Positions 1 to 7,040 of a stretch of DNA of 15,252 bases are shown here, piece after piece (position 1 is the first letter of the stretch; each line of letters opens with the position of its first letter). The notes beneath the pieces are model-generated. The model did not search any database. It had not been told where the DNA came from and saw nothing but the letters and a program-made list of their open reading frames with translations. Source of the DNA: an uncultured Pseudomonadota bacterium (GTDB lineage: Bacteria; Pseudomonadota; Gammaproteobacteria; Burkholderiales; Usitatibacteraceae); the NCBI GenBank assembly GCA_937898635.1, contig CALEJW010000133.1, positions 1-15,252 of the forward strand, written 5' to 3'. The position numbers and the translations under genes were made by a program.

Positions 1-153
1 TTCCTGCTGCTGATCGGCGTGCTCCTCATCGCCGACGGCTTCGGCCTGCACGTGCCGAAGGGCTACATCTACTTCGCGCTCGCCTTCTCGGTCGCGGTGG
101 AGACGCTCAACCACTGGGTCCGGCGCCGGCGCAAGCGGGCGGCGGCCGCCTGA
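1..153 (+). CDS. TerC-family integral membrane protein, C-terminal end (partial)
   Basis: This is the last 50 codons of a gene that begins outside the window; the frame is open from base 1 to a TGA at 151-153. The peptide has a hydrophobic helix (FLLLIGVLLIADGFGL), then HVPKGYIYFALAFSVAVE and a basic tail (RRRRKRAAAA). The HVPKGYIY..AFS..VE pattern is the usual C-terminus of the TerC/YgdQ-type membrane proteins, which are linked to metal-ion (often manganese) export or to metalation of exported proteins. The substrate here cannot be told. The positive tail suggests a cytoplasmic C-terminus. The next gene starts 17 bp downstream on the same strand, so the two may be cotranscribed. Confidence 0.8.
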   Translation, partial: FLLLIGVLLIADGFGLHVPKGYIYFALAFSVAVETLNHWVRRRRKRAAAA

Positions 154-170
154 GCGGCCGCGCGGACGCC

Positions 171-1301
171 ATGAAGACCGGCATCGATCCCCGGGCCCTC
201 ACGAAGGAGCTCCTCGCCTTCAACACCATCAACCCGCCGGGGATGGAGCGCGCCTGCGCGCGGCACCTGGGCGCCATTCTCGAGGCCGCGGGGTTCCGCA
301 CCGCCTACCACGAGTTCGCGGAGGCGCGAACCAGCCTCGTCGCCGAGATCGGCGGCGACCCGAAGCGCCCGCCCATCTGCTTCACCGGCCACATCGACAC
401 CGTGCCGCTGGGGGCGAAGCCGTGGACGAAGGACGCGTTCTCCGGCGCCACCGACGGCGACCGCCTGTACGGGCGCGGCTCGACGGACATGAAGAGCGGC
501 ATCGCGGCCTTCGTGGCCGCCGCCGTGGAACTGGCGCCGCTCCTGGCGAAGAGCCCCGGCGTGGTGCTGGTCATCACCGCGAGCGAGGAGATCGGCTGCG
601 AGGGGGCGAAGTTCCTGACCGACGCGAAGCTCCTCGACCGCGCCGGCGCCATCGTGGTCGCCGAGCCCACGGCCAACTATCCCTACGTGGGTCACAAGGG
701 CCTCGTGTGGTTCGAGATCGAGACCACCGGCGTCACGGCCCACGGCTCCATGCCGGAGGTGGGCGAGAACGCCATCAACAAGATGGCCCGCGTGATCGGC
801 GACCTGGAGCACTTCCGCTTCCCGGTGGACTCGCACCCGGTGATGGGCAACCCCACGCTCAACGTGGGCACCATCCGCGGCGGGCTCAACACGAACTCCG
901 TGCCCGACAGCGCGAAGATCACCGTGGACATGCGCACCGTCCCCGGCATCGACCACGGCCACCTCTGCCATTCCCTCGAGGCGCTCCTCGGGCCCCGCGG
1001 CGCGACGGTGAAGCCGATCGTGGACACGCCCTCGCTCTACACGGAGCCCGAGGCCGCGTGGGTGCAGGAGGTCTTCGAGGTCTGCACGCCTTTCCTCGGC
1101 GCGCGCCCGACGCCGAAGACGATCACCTTCTCGACCGACGGCGCCTACCTCAAGCAGGCCTACGGCGGGCCGCCCGCGGTGATCCTCGGCCCCGGCGAGC
1201 CGAAGCTCGCGCACCAGACGGACGAGTGGTGCTCGATGGCGAGGATCGAGCAGTCGGTGGACGCCTTCGCGACGATCATGCGCCGCTGGTGCGGGGTGTA
1301 G
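171..1301 (+). CDS. M20-family zinc metallopeptidase (ArgE/DapE/CPG2-like)
   Basis: The 376-residue product has the complete M20 di-zinc site: His74 and Asp76 in GHIDTVP, bridging Asp106 in GRGSTDMKSG, general base Glu139 and ligand Glu140 in TASEEIG, Glu165 in VAEPT and His348 in LAHQTDEW. A dimerisation/lid domain lies at about 180-290, with the family His191 in TAHGSMPE. The family hydrolyses amide bonds of acylated amino acids or small peptides, for example succinyl-diaminopimelate, acetylornithine or folate-glutamate. DapE is of similar length (about 375 aa), but the sequence around 310-350 differs enough that I do not assign dapE. There is no signal peptide, so it is cytosolic. The ATG at 171 gives the normal family N-terminus, although its Shine-Dalgarno is weak. 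It lies 17 bp after the TerC-family gene and 11 bp before the O-antigen ligase-like gene; the latter neighbour does not explain its substrate. Confidence 0.9.
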   Translation: MKTGIDPRALTKELLAFNTINPPGMERACARHLGAILEAAGFRTAYHEFAEARTSLVAEIGGDPKRPPICFTGHIDTVPLGAKPWTKDAFSGATDGDRLYGRGSTDMKSGIAAFVAAAVELAPLLAKSPGVVLVITASEEIGCEGAKFLTDAKLLDRAGAIVVAEPTANYPYVGHKGLVWFEIETTGVTAHGSMPEVGENAINKMARVIGDLEHFRFPVDSHPVMGNPTLNVGTIRGGLNTNSVPDSAKITVDMRTVPGIDHGHLCHSLEALLGPRGATVKPIVDTPSLYTEPEAAWVQEVFEVCTPFLGARPTPKTITFSTDGAYLKQAYGGPPAVILGPGEPKLAHQTDEWCSMARIEQSVDAFATIMRRWCGV

Positions 1302-1312
1302 GCGCTCGCACG

Positions 1313-2557
1313 ATGGAACCGCCGCCCGACTCCCAGCCCCCGTGCCTGAAGGCGGCCGGGTGGCTCCTGGCCGCCTTTCTCTTCGTCCTGCCCTTTTCCT
1401 CCAGCGCCGCGCTGCGCAACGCCTTTCTCGGGCTCGCGGTGCTGGCGCTCGCGTGCGCGGGGGCGAAGGGCGGCCTCGCCCGGCCCCGGTTCCCGCCCTG
1501 GCGCGTGCTCGTCCCGATGCTCGCCTACGGCGCGTGGTGCGCGGCCTCCGTCGCGTGGAGCGTGGATCCCGCCTACTCGCGCGGCGAGCTCCGCCCGGGG
1601 CTGCTCTATCCCCTGATCGCGTTCCTCGCCTTCTTCGCGGCCACCGCGAGCCTCGAGGCGATCGACCGCTGGGCCTGGAGCCTCTCGGCCGGGCTCGCGG
1701 GGCTCGGCATCATGGCCGTGGCGGAGGTGGTGCTCCACGGCTGGTGGGACCCGCAGCGCTGGCACGGCGACGTGGGCTTCTACGCGACCCACGTGGTGCT
1801 CGCGATGCCGCTCCTCGCCTGGGCCTTCCTCAGGTCCGCGCCCGGCGCGCTCTTCGCGAGGGCCGCGCTCGCCGCGTCCGCCCTCCTCACGCTGCTCGCG
1901 ACCTCCTGGAACGACAACCGCATCGCCTGGATCGCGCTCGCCGCGATGACGGTCCTCGCGGTGTTCCTCCTGCGCGAGCGCCTCGCGGGACCGTGGCGCG
2001 CCTGGATCCTCGGCGGCACGGCGGCGGCGGTGCTCGCCTTCGCCGCCCTCTTCCTGCTCGCGGTCGAGCAGCGCGCCGAACGCCTGCAGGGGACCGAGTT
2101 CGCCGAGGAGGCGCAACTCGCCCACGACCCGCGCCCGGCGCTCTGGGACTACGCCGCGAGGCGCCACGGCGAGGCGCCCTGGGCGGGCTTCGGCTACGGG
2201 CGTGACATCCTGCGCCTGGAGTTCCGCACCGGGGTCACGCCGGGCGTGGACAACCCGCGCCACACGCACGCGCACAACACGCCGGTCAACGTGCTCCTCC
2301 AGGGCGGCATCGTGGGGCTCGCGCTCTTCGCGTGGATGGCGGCGGCCCTCGTCCGCGAGATGGCCGCGGGACTTCGCGCGGGCACCTCGCGCAAGTTCGC
2401 CGCCGTCCTCGGGCTCGTGCTGGTCGCGGGATTCGCGATCCGCAACATGACCGACGACTTCCTCGTCCGCCACAATGCGCTCCTCGCCTGGTCCCTCGCC
2501 GGCGCGGTGCTCGGGGCGCTGCGGGGCGCGGCTACTTCCGCCAGAACGCCGGCGTGA
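1313..2557 (+). CDS. O-antigen ligase-like polytopic membrane protein (WaaL/Wzy_C family)
   Basis: The 414-residue protein is very hydrophobic, with about ten to twelve predicted membrane helices. Its large hydrophilic loop at about 255-325 is typical of the Wzy_C (O-antigen ligase/polymerase) superfamily. Conserved-type features are Arg203 in SWNDNRIAWIA, a GFGYG turn at 292-296, and the His-rich HTHAHN at 317-322 just before the next helix, where WaaL enzymes carry their essential histidine. WaaL joins undecaprenyl-linked glycan to the lipid A core at the periplasmic face of the inner membrane. Polymerases and other ligases share the fold, so the exact reaction is inferred. I chose the ATG at 1313; the frame stays open far upstream, but only as a shadow of the peptidase gene. 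The 3' end overlaps the convergent trkH gene by 26 bp (2532-2557). It lies 7 kb from the LPS core cluster at 9823-15252. Confidence 0.85.
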   Translation: MEPPPDSQPPCLKAAGWLLAAFLFVLPFSSSAALRNAFLGLAVLALACAGAKGGLARPRFPPWRVLVPMLAYGAWCAASVAWSVDPAYSRGELRPGLLYPLIAFLAFFAATASLEAIDRWAWSLSAGLAGLGIMAVAEVVLHGWWDPQRWHGDVGFYATHVVLAMPLLAWAFLRSAPGALFARAALAASALLTLLATSWNDNRIAWIALAAMTVLAVFLLRERLAGPWRAWILGGTAAAVLAFAALFLLAVEQRAERLQGTEFAEEAQLAHDPRPALWDYAARRHGEAPWAGFGYGRDILRLEFRTGVTPGVDNPRHTHAHNTPVNVLLQGGIVGLALFAWMAAALVREMAAGLRAGTSRKFAAVLGLVLVAGFAIRNMTDDFLVRHNALLAWSLAGAVLGALRGAATSARTPA

Positions 2558-4046
2558 AGAGCACGATGATCGCGAAGAGCTCGAGGCGCCCGAGGAGCAT
2601 CGTCATCGTGCAGACCCACTTCTGGAAGTCGGTGAGGGAGCCGTAGGTCGAAGCGGGCCCCACGACGCCGAGCCCCGGGCCGAGGTTGTTGATCGAGGCG
2701 AGGACGGCGGAGACCGCGGTCACGATGTCCAGTCCGCTCGCCATGAGCAGCATCATCGTCACGATGACGGTCGCCCCGTACATGAGCATGTAGGCGAGCA
2801 CCGCGAAGATGAGGTTGTTGTCGATGACGCGGCCCTCGACCTTCACTTGCACCACGGCGGCCGGGTGGACGATGCGGGTGAGCTCGCGCACCGCCTGCTT
2901 GAAGAGCACCACCGCGCGGATCATCTTGATGCCCCCGCCCGTGGAGCCCGCGCTCGCGAGGAAGCAGGAGAGGAACAGCATGAGGGCCGGCGCGAACACC
3001 GGCCACTGCGAGTAGTCCGTCGAGGAGTAGCCCGTCGTCGTCCCCACGGACACCACGTTGAAGACCGCGTGGCGCATCGCGGTGACGAGGTCCGGGTAGA
3101 TCCCCTGGCCCCACAGGTGCATCCCGACCATGAACGTCGCGGCGCCGGCCCAGAGCGCCACGCGCCTCGCCTCCGGGTCGCGGCCGTAGGCCACCACGCT
3201 CCTTCCCCGGAAGGCGAGGAAGTGCACGGTGAAGTTGACGGCGGAGAACAGCATGAAGACGACCGCCACCGCCTCGATGAGGGGCGAGTTGAAGTAGGCG
3301 AAGCTCGCGTCGTGCGAGGAAAACCCGCCCAGCCCCACGGTCGTGAAGGCGTGCATGAGGGAGTCCGCCCCGTCCATCCCCGCGAGCTTGTAGGCGCCGG
3401 CGCAGGCCGCGGTGAGCGCGAAGTACACGAGCCAGAGGCCCTTGGCCGTCTCCTCGATGCGCGGGGTGAGCTTCGCGTCCTTCATGGGGCCCGCCATCTC
3501 GGCGCGGAAGAGCTGGCTGCCGCCCACGCCGAGGAGCGGCAGGATCGCCACCGCGAGCACGATGATGCCCATGCCGCCCAGCCAGATCATCATCGTGCGC
3601 CAGATGTTGAGCGAGACCGGCAGGCTGTCGAGCCCCGTGAGGATCGTGGCGCCGGTCGCGGTGAGCCCGGAGACGCACTCGAAGTAGGCGTCGGTGAAGC
3701 TGAGCTCCGGCAGGTGCGCGAGGAGCGGCATCGTGGCGAAGGCCGGGAGCACCGTCCACACCAGGGCCACCAGGAGGAAGCCGTCGCGGGGCTGGATCTC
3801 GCGCCGGTGGCGACCGCGCGTGCCGAGGTAGAGCACGAGCCCGGTGACGAGCGTCACCGCGAGCGCCTCCATGTAGTGGCCGTGGGCGCCGTCGCGCAGG
3901 AAGTGCGAGGCGGCGTAGGGCACCGCCATGCTCGTGCCGAAGAGCATCAGCACGACGCCGACCACGTTCACGACCGGCGCCACCCGCTCCATGACGGAGA
4001 GCCGGCGGATCTTCCTCAGGACGAGGGGCTTGGCGAGGCGCTTCAC
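2532..4046 (-). CDS. trkH: TrkH-family potassium uptake pore subunit
   Basis: The product has up to 504 residues and the four-fold M1-P-M2 architecture of the TrkH/KtrB K+ channel superfamily. The four selectivity-filter loops are visible: TATGAT (129-134), TVGLGG (236-241), GTTTGY (335-340) and NNLGPG (453-458). The GSTGGGIKM stretch (367-375) is also characteristic of the family, lying in the mid-helix gating loop region. It forms the membrane pore for K+ uptake and is gated by the TrkA RCK protein encoded immediately upstream, 22 bp away. The longest frame starts at a GTG at 4046. An ATG at residue 19 (position 3992) would give 486 aa, closer to the E. coli length, and is a serious alternative; neither start has a good Shine-Dalgarno. 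The gene ends inside the 3' end of the opposing ligase gene. Confidence 0.95.
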   Translation of the reverse strand: MKRLAKPLVLRKIRRLSVMERVAPVVNVVGVVLMLFGTSMAVPYAASHFLRDGAHGHYMEALAVTLVTGLVLYLGTRGRHRREIQPRDGFLLVALVWTVLPAFATMPLLAHLPELSFTDAYFECVSGLTATGATILTGLDSLPVSLNIWRTMMIWLGGMGIIVLAVAILPLLGVGGSQLFRAEMAGPMKDAKLTPRIEETAKGLWLVYFALTAACAGAYKLAGMDGADSLMHAFTTVGLGGFSSHDASFAYFNSPLIEAVAVVFMLFSAVNFTVHFLAFRGRSVVAYGRDPEARRVALWAGAATFMVGMHLWGQGIYPDLVTAMRHAVFNVVSVGTTTGYSSTDYSQWPVFAPALMLFLSCFLASAGSTGGGIKMIRAVVLFKQAVRELTRIVHPAAVVQVKVEGRVIDNNLIFAVLAYMLMYGATVIVTMMLLMASGLDIVTAVSAVLASINNLGPGLGVVGPASTYGSLTDFQKWVCTMTMLLGRLELFAIIVLFTPAFWRK

Positions 4047-4068
4047 GGGCGATCGCGGCTCGCGGCGC

Positions 4069-5445
4069 TCAGAAGAAGCCCACGCCGACCTCGAAGAGCT
4101 TCTCCACCTTCGGGATCATGCGCTTCTGGGTGAGGAAGACCACGACGTGGTCCTCGGGCTCGATCACGTGGCCGTCGTCCTCGGCGACGATGGCCTTGCC
4201 CTCGCGGATGATGCCCACGATGCTCGCGCCCGGCGGCAGGTCGATCTCGCGGATGCGCCGGCCGATCACCCGCGAGGTCTTCCGGTCGCCGTGGGCGATG
4301 AGCTCCAGCGCCTCGGCCCGGCCGCGCCGCACGCTGTGCACCGCCACCACGTCGCCGCGGCGCACGTGCTCGAGCAGGGTGCCGAGGGTCGCGAGCGCCG
4401 GCGAGATCGCGATGTCGATCTGCCCGCCCTGCATGAGGTCGCCGTAGGCGCGGCGGTTGATGAGGGCGATCACGCGCCGCGCGCCCATCCGCTTGGCGAG
4501 CAGCGCCGACATGATGTTCGCCTCGTCGTCGTTGGTGACGGAGACGAAGAGGTCCGTGTCCTCCACGTTCTCGTCGGAGAGGAGGTCCTCGTTGCTCACG
4601 TCGGCGTTGAGCACGAGCGCGGAGGAGAGCTGCCCGGCGAGGTATTCGCAGCGGCGCTTGGAGGCCTCGATCACCTTCACGTTCACCTGCGACTCCAGGG
4701 CGCGCGCGAGCCGCAGGCCGATGTTGCCGCCGCCCGCGATGATCACGCGCTCCACCGGCCGGTCGGCGTGGCGCATGTGGCCCATCACCTTGCGGATGTC
4801 GCCCGCGGCCGCGACGAAGAAGAGCTCGTCGCCGGCCTGCACCACGGTGTCCGGCGCGATGTCGAGGGGGCGGTCGTTGCGGTAGATCGCGGCGACCTTC
4901 ACCTCCACGTCCGGGAGCATCCCCTCGAGGTCCCGCAGCGGGTGGCGAACCATCGGGCCGCCCTCGAAGGCGCGCACCGCGACGACGTTTATCTTGCCCT
5001 CCGCGAACTCCACCACCTGCAGCGCCTCGGGAAACTCGATGAGGAGCTCGATGTACTCCGTGACGATCTGCTCGGGGCAGATGGCGTGGCTCACGGAGAA
5101 GCAGCCTTCCCCGAGGAGCTCGGGGTGGGACTCGAACCAGGTGGAGCGGATCCGCGCGATGCGCGTGGGGATGTTGAAGACCGCGTGGCCCACCTTGCAG
5201 GCGACGAGGTTCGTCTCGTCGCTCGCGGTCACCGCGAAGAGCATGTCGGAGTCGGCCGCGCCCGCCTCGGCGAGGATCTCGGGGTGCGCGGCGTTGCCCG
5301 TGACGGTGCGCAGGTTGAACTGGCCCTGCAACTCGCGCAGCCGGTCGGGGTTGGTGTCCACGACCGTCACGTCGTTCTTCTCGGAGACGAGGCTGCCGGC
5401 CACGCTGGCGCCGACCTGGCCGGCGCCGAGGATGAGGATCTTCAA
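4069..5445 (-). CDS. trkA: Trk system K+ regulatory subunit TrkA (two RCK domains)
   Basis: The 458-residue cytosolic protein is a tandem duplication. The first half is an RCK_N Rossmann domain with nucleotide motif GAGQVG (7-12) and acidic Asp30 at the end of strand beta-2, followed by a TrkA_C domain (about 143-212). The second half repeats this with GGGNIG (238-243), Glu260, and a TrkA_C domain at about 370-440. TrkA binds NAD(H)/ATP and gates TrkH; length and layout match E. coli TrkA. The start is TTG at 5445. It gives exactly the family N-terminus (MKILILGAGQVG) and no ATG or GTG fits nearby. The Shine-Dalgarno is poor, and the only promoter-like element upstream is a lone TAGAAT at 5479-5484 with no -35 partner. 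It is followed 22 bp later by trkH, forming a two-gene unit. Confidence 0.96.
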   Translation of the reverse strand: MKILILGAGQVGASVAGSLVSEKNDVTVVDTNPDRLRELQGQFNLRTVTGNAAHPEILAEAGAADSDMLFAVTASDETNLVACKVGHAVFNIPTRIARIRSTWFESHPELLGEGCFSVSHAICPEQIVTEYIELLIEFPEALQVVEFAEGKINVVAVRAFEGGPMVRHPLRDLEGMLPDVEVKVAAIYRNDRPLDIAPDTVVQAGDELFFVAAAGDIRKVMGHMRHADRPVERVIIAGGGNIGLRLARALESQVNVKVIEASKRRCEYLAGQLSSALVLNADVSNEDLLSDENVEDTDLFVSVTNDDEANIMSALLAKRMGARRVIALINRRAYGDLMQGGQIDIAISPALATLGTLLEHVRRGDVVAVHSVRRGRAEALELIAHGDRKTSRVIGRRIREIDLPPGASIVGIIREGKAIVAEDDGHVIEPEDHVVVFLTQKRMIPKVEKLFEVGVGFF

Positions 5446-5500
5446 TTTCTCGCGGGTCCCGGGTGGAGGTTGGCGGCAATTCTACGCCCGGCGGCGGCGC

Positions 5501-6304
5501 CTACAGCGAGGCGATGAGCTTCACCGCGAGGGCGAGGAGGAAGAGGGCGAAGATCTTCTTCAGGATCCCCACGGGCAGGCGGTGCGCGAGCCGCGCGCCC
5601 CAGGGCGCCACGAACACGCTCGTCACGGAGATGCCCAGGAGCGCGGGCAGGTAGACGTAGCCGACGGTCCAGGGGGGAAGCGAGGGCACCGTGAGTCCCG
5701 CGGCCACGTAGCCGAGCGTGCCCGCGACCGCGACCACCAGGCTGATCGCCGCCGAGGTGCCGATCGCCGAGCGGAAGGGCACGCCCCACCAGGTCATGAA
5801 GGGCAGCGAGATCATCGCGCCGCCGACGCCCACCAGCCCCGAGACGCCGCCGATCAGCACGCCGATGGCGGCGAGCCCGGCGCGGCCGGGCAGGGGCCGC
5901 TCGCCGGAGGGCTTGAGGCCGAAGAAGATCTGCGCCGTCACGTAGAAGACGAAGGCGAGGAAGAAGTACTTGAGGAAGGCCACCGGCGTGACCCGCGCGA
6001 TCGCCCCGGCCGCGAGGCCCGCGAGCGCGATCCCCGGCGCCACGGCCCGCACGAGGTCGGCGCGCACGGCGCCGTGGCGGCGGTGCTCGCGCGCGCTCGA
6101 GGCGGAGGCGGGGATGATCACGGCGAGCGAGGTGCCGAGCGCGAGCGGCATCACGTTCTCCGGGGAGAAGCCGAAGGCGAGGAACACGAGGCCCAGGATC
6201 GGGACCGTCATCGCGCCGCCGCCGATGCCCAGCAGCCCCGAGAAGAACCCGACGAAGACGCCGAGCCCCGCGTAGGTGAGCCAGGTCAGCGCCTCACCGG
6301 GCAT
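5501..6304 (-). CDS. TSUP-family membrane exporter (TauE/SafE-like)
   Basis: The 267-residue protein has about eight membrane helices in two homologous halves. Each half begins with a Gly-rich signature, SGLLGIGGGAMTVPI (22-36) and SGLVGVGGAMISLPF (155-169), followed by an ALGTS or AIGTS motif (55-59, 180-184). This inverted duplication is diagnostic of the TSUP (DUF81/TauE) family, which moves organosulfur or organic anions such as sulfite, sulfoacetate or taurine-derived compounds across the inner membrane. The substrate here is unknown; no sulfonate or sulfite enzyme gene is adjacent. The ATG at 6304 overlaps the EVE stop by 11 bp, so translation is probably coupled to the EVE gene. A 55-bp gap follows before trkA, too short for a clear independent promoter. 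Confidence 0.9.
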   Translation of the reverse strand: MPGEALTWLTYAGLGVFVGFFSGLLGIGGGAMTVPILGLVFLAFGFSPENVMPLALGTSLAVIIPASASSAREHRRHGAVRADLVRAVAPGIALAGLAAGAIARVTPVAFLKYFFLAFVFYVTAQIFFGLKPSGERPLPGRAGLAAIGVLIGGVSGLVGVGGAMISLPFMTWWGVPFRSAIGTSAAISLVVAVAGTLGYVAAGLTVPSLPPWTVGYVYLPALLGISVTSVFVAPWGARLAHRLPVGILKKIFALFLLALAVKLIASL

Positions 6305-6764
6305 CGGAAGCGAGCAGCCCGGTGACGAGCTCCCATTCGCCGGGCGTGACCGGCGTGATCGACAGGCGGTTGCCGCGGCGAAGGACCACCATCGACGCGA
6401 GCCCGGGGTGCGCGCGCAGCTCCTCCAGCGAGAGGAGCCGCGTCTTCTTCACGAGCTTCACGTCCACCAGCATCCAGCGCGGGTTGTCCCGCGTGGACTT
6501 CGGGTCGTGGTAGGGGCTGCGGGGGTCGAACTGCGTCTCGTCGGGGTGCGCCTTGCCCGACACCTTCGCGATTCCCGCGATGCCGGGCACCGCGCAGCTC
6601 GAGTGGTAGAAGAGCACGCCGTCGCCCACGCGCATCGCGTCGCGCATGTAGTTGCGCGACTGGTAGTTGCGCACGCCGAACCAGGGGGTGGACTTTCCGG
6701 GGGCGCGGGCGAGGTCGTCGATCGAGAACTCGTCCGGCTCCGACTTCATGAGCCAGTAGGACAT
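6294..6764 (-). CDS. EVE-domain protein (PUA-like fold)
   Basis: This is a 156-residue single-domain protein matching the stand-alone EVE family (human THYN1-like). It has the N-terminal MSYWLMKSEPDEFSIDDL, the hallmark WFGVRNYQSRNYM (28-40), GDGVLFYHSS (48-56) and GIAGIAKVSG (61-70), and ends after PGEWELV. EVE domains are relatives of YTH and PUA and are thought to bind modified bases in DNA or RNA through an aromatic pocket. The ligand of this protein is not known. The ATG at 6764 is 25 nt from the 6S RNA closing stem, and the leader between them is pyrimidine-rich with no Shine-Dalgarno. It probably shares transcription with zapA and ssrS and is coupled to the TSUP gene by an 11-bp overlap. 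Confidence 0.92.
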   Translation of the reverse strand: MSYWLMKSEPDEFSIDDLARAPGKSTPWFGVRNYQSRNYMRDAMRVGDGVLFYHSSCAVPGIAGIAKVSGKAHPDETQFDPRSPYHDPKSTRDNPRWMLVDVKLVKKTRLLSLEELRAHPGLASMVVLRRGNRLSITPVTPGEWELVTGLLASDAR

Positions 6765-6783
6765 GGAGGGCGGGAAAGGGAAG

Positions 6784-6960
6784 CGATTCCCTGCGGTGTT
6801 CGTCCGGGCCGCACGCTCGAACCCACAGGTTCAAGGCGGTCGCTCACCGAGTGCCGCAGGTACGTCCGCTTGGGACGCGCACAATAGCACTCATCGGGCG
6901 AGCGTCCATGCTTTACAGATTATCGGCTCGAAGCTGTAAGCCCGGACGAACACCGCAGGA
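6784..6960 (-). ncRNA. ssrS: 6S RNA (regulator of sigma-70 RNA polymerase)
   Basis: The interval between zapA and the EVE gene contains a perfect 20-bp inverted repeat (6790-6809 with 6940-6959) enclosing about 130 nt. This is the long closing stem of a rod-shaped RNA of about 175 nt, the size of E. coli 6S RNA (184 nt). Its position just downstream of zapA on the same strand matches the conserved proteobacterial zapA-ssrS order. The interior holds a short GAACC-TGTG-GGTTC hairpin on the 3' side and a largely unpaired central region, as expected for the open-promoter mimic. 6S RNA binds the sigma-70 holoenzyme in stationary phase and is released through pRNA synthesis. Exact ends are estimated from the stem. 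A small GGGAA-TCGC-TTCCC hairpin straddles the 3' end and may mark termination or processing. Identification rests on structure and synteny, not on a covariance search. Confidence 0.87.
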
Positions 6961-6964
6961 AACC

Positions 6965-7033
6965 GAAAATGGGGTCAGGTTCATTTTTCGCCCCGCCCTC
7001 GACGACGCGAAAAATGAACCTGACCCCATTTTC
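6965..7033. repeat. Perfect palindromic repeat, REP/REPIN-like (27-bp stem, 15-nt loop)
   Basis: The left arm 6965-6991 and right arm 7007-7033 are exact reverse complements over 27 bp, with a 15-base loop. Each arm carries a GGGGTCAGGTTCATTTTTC core. Arms of the GGGGTCAG type recur as dispersed palindromes in many proteobacterial genomes and are often associated with RAYT (REP-associated Y1) transposases. No such gene is in this window. The element sits 7 bp after the zapA stop and 5 bp before the 6S 5' end. It lacks the U-run of an intrinsic terminator on either strand. Assignment to the REP class is inference from the core and the symmetry. Confidence 0.8.
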
Positions 7034-7040
7034 CGTGCCG

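Noticed and set aside
69..1214. A 381-codon minus-strand frame opposite the M20 peptidase gene.
   Set aside because: It is the antisense shadow of a gene with an intact catalytic motif set, and its composition is not protein-like.
422..1312. An in-frame extension upstream of the O-antigen ligase-like start.
   Set aside because: The extension is an out-of-frame reading of the peptidase gene; membrane-protein sequence begins only at the ATG at 1313.
5472..5487. A 16-bp sequence upstream of trkA nearly identical (15 of 16) to 7095-7110 inside zapA, including a TAGAAT on the minus strand.
   Set aside because: At 5479-5484 there is no -35 partner at a workable distance, and two copies of such a short GC-rich string can arise by chance. 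Only the zapA copy, which has a good -35, was kept as a promoter.
6965..7033. The palindrome as a Rho-independent terminator of zapA.
   Set aside because: The stem is followed by CGG on the minus strand and CGT on the plus strand rather than a U-run, and the arms carry a dispersed-repeat core.
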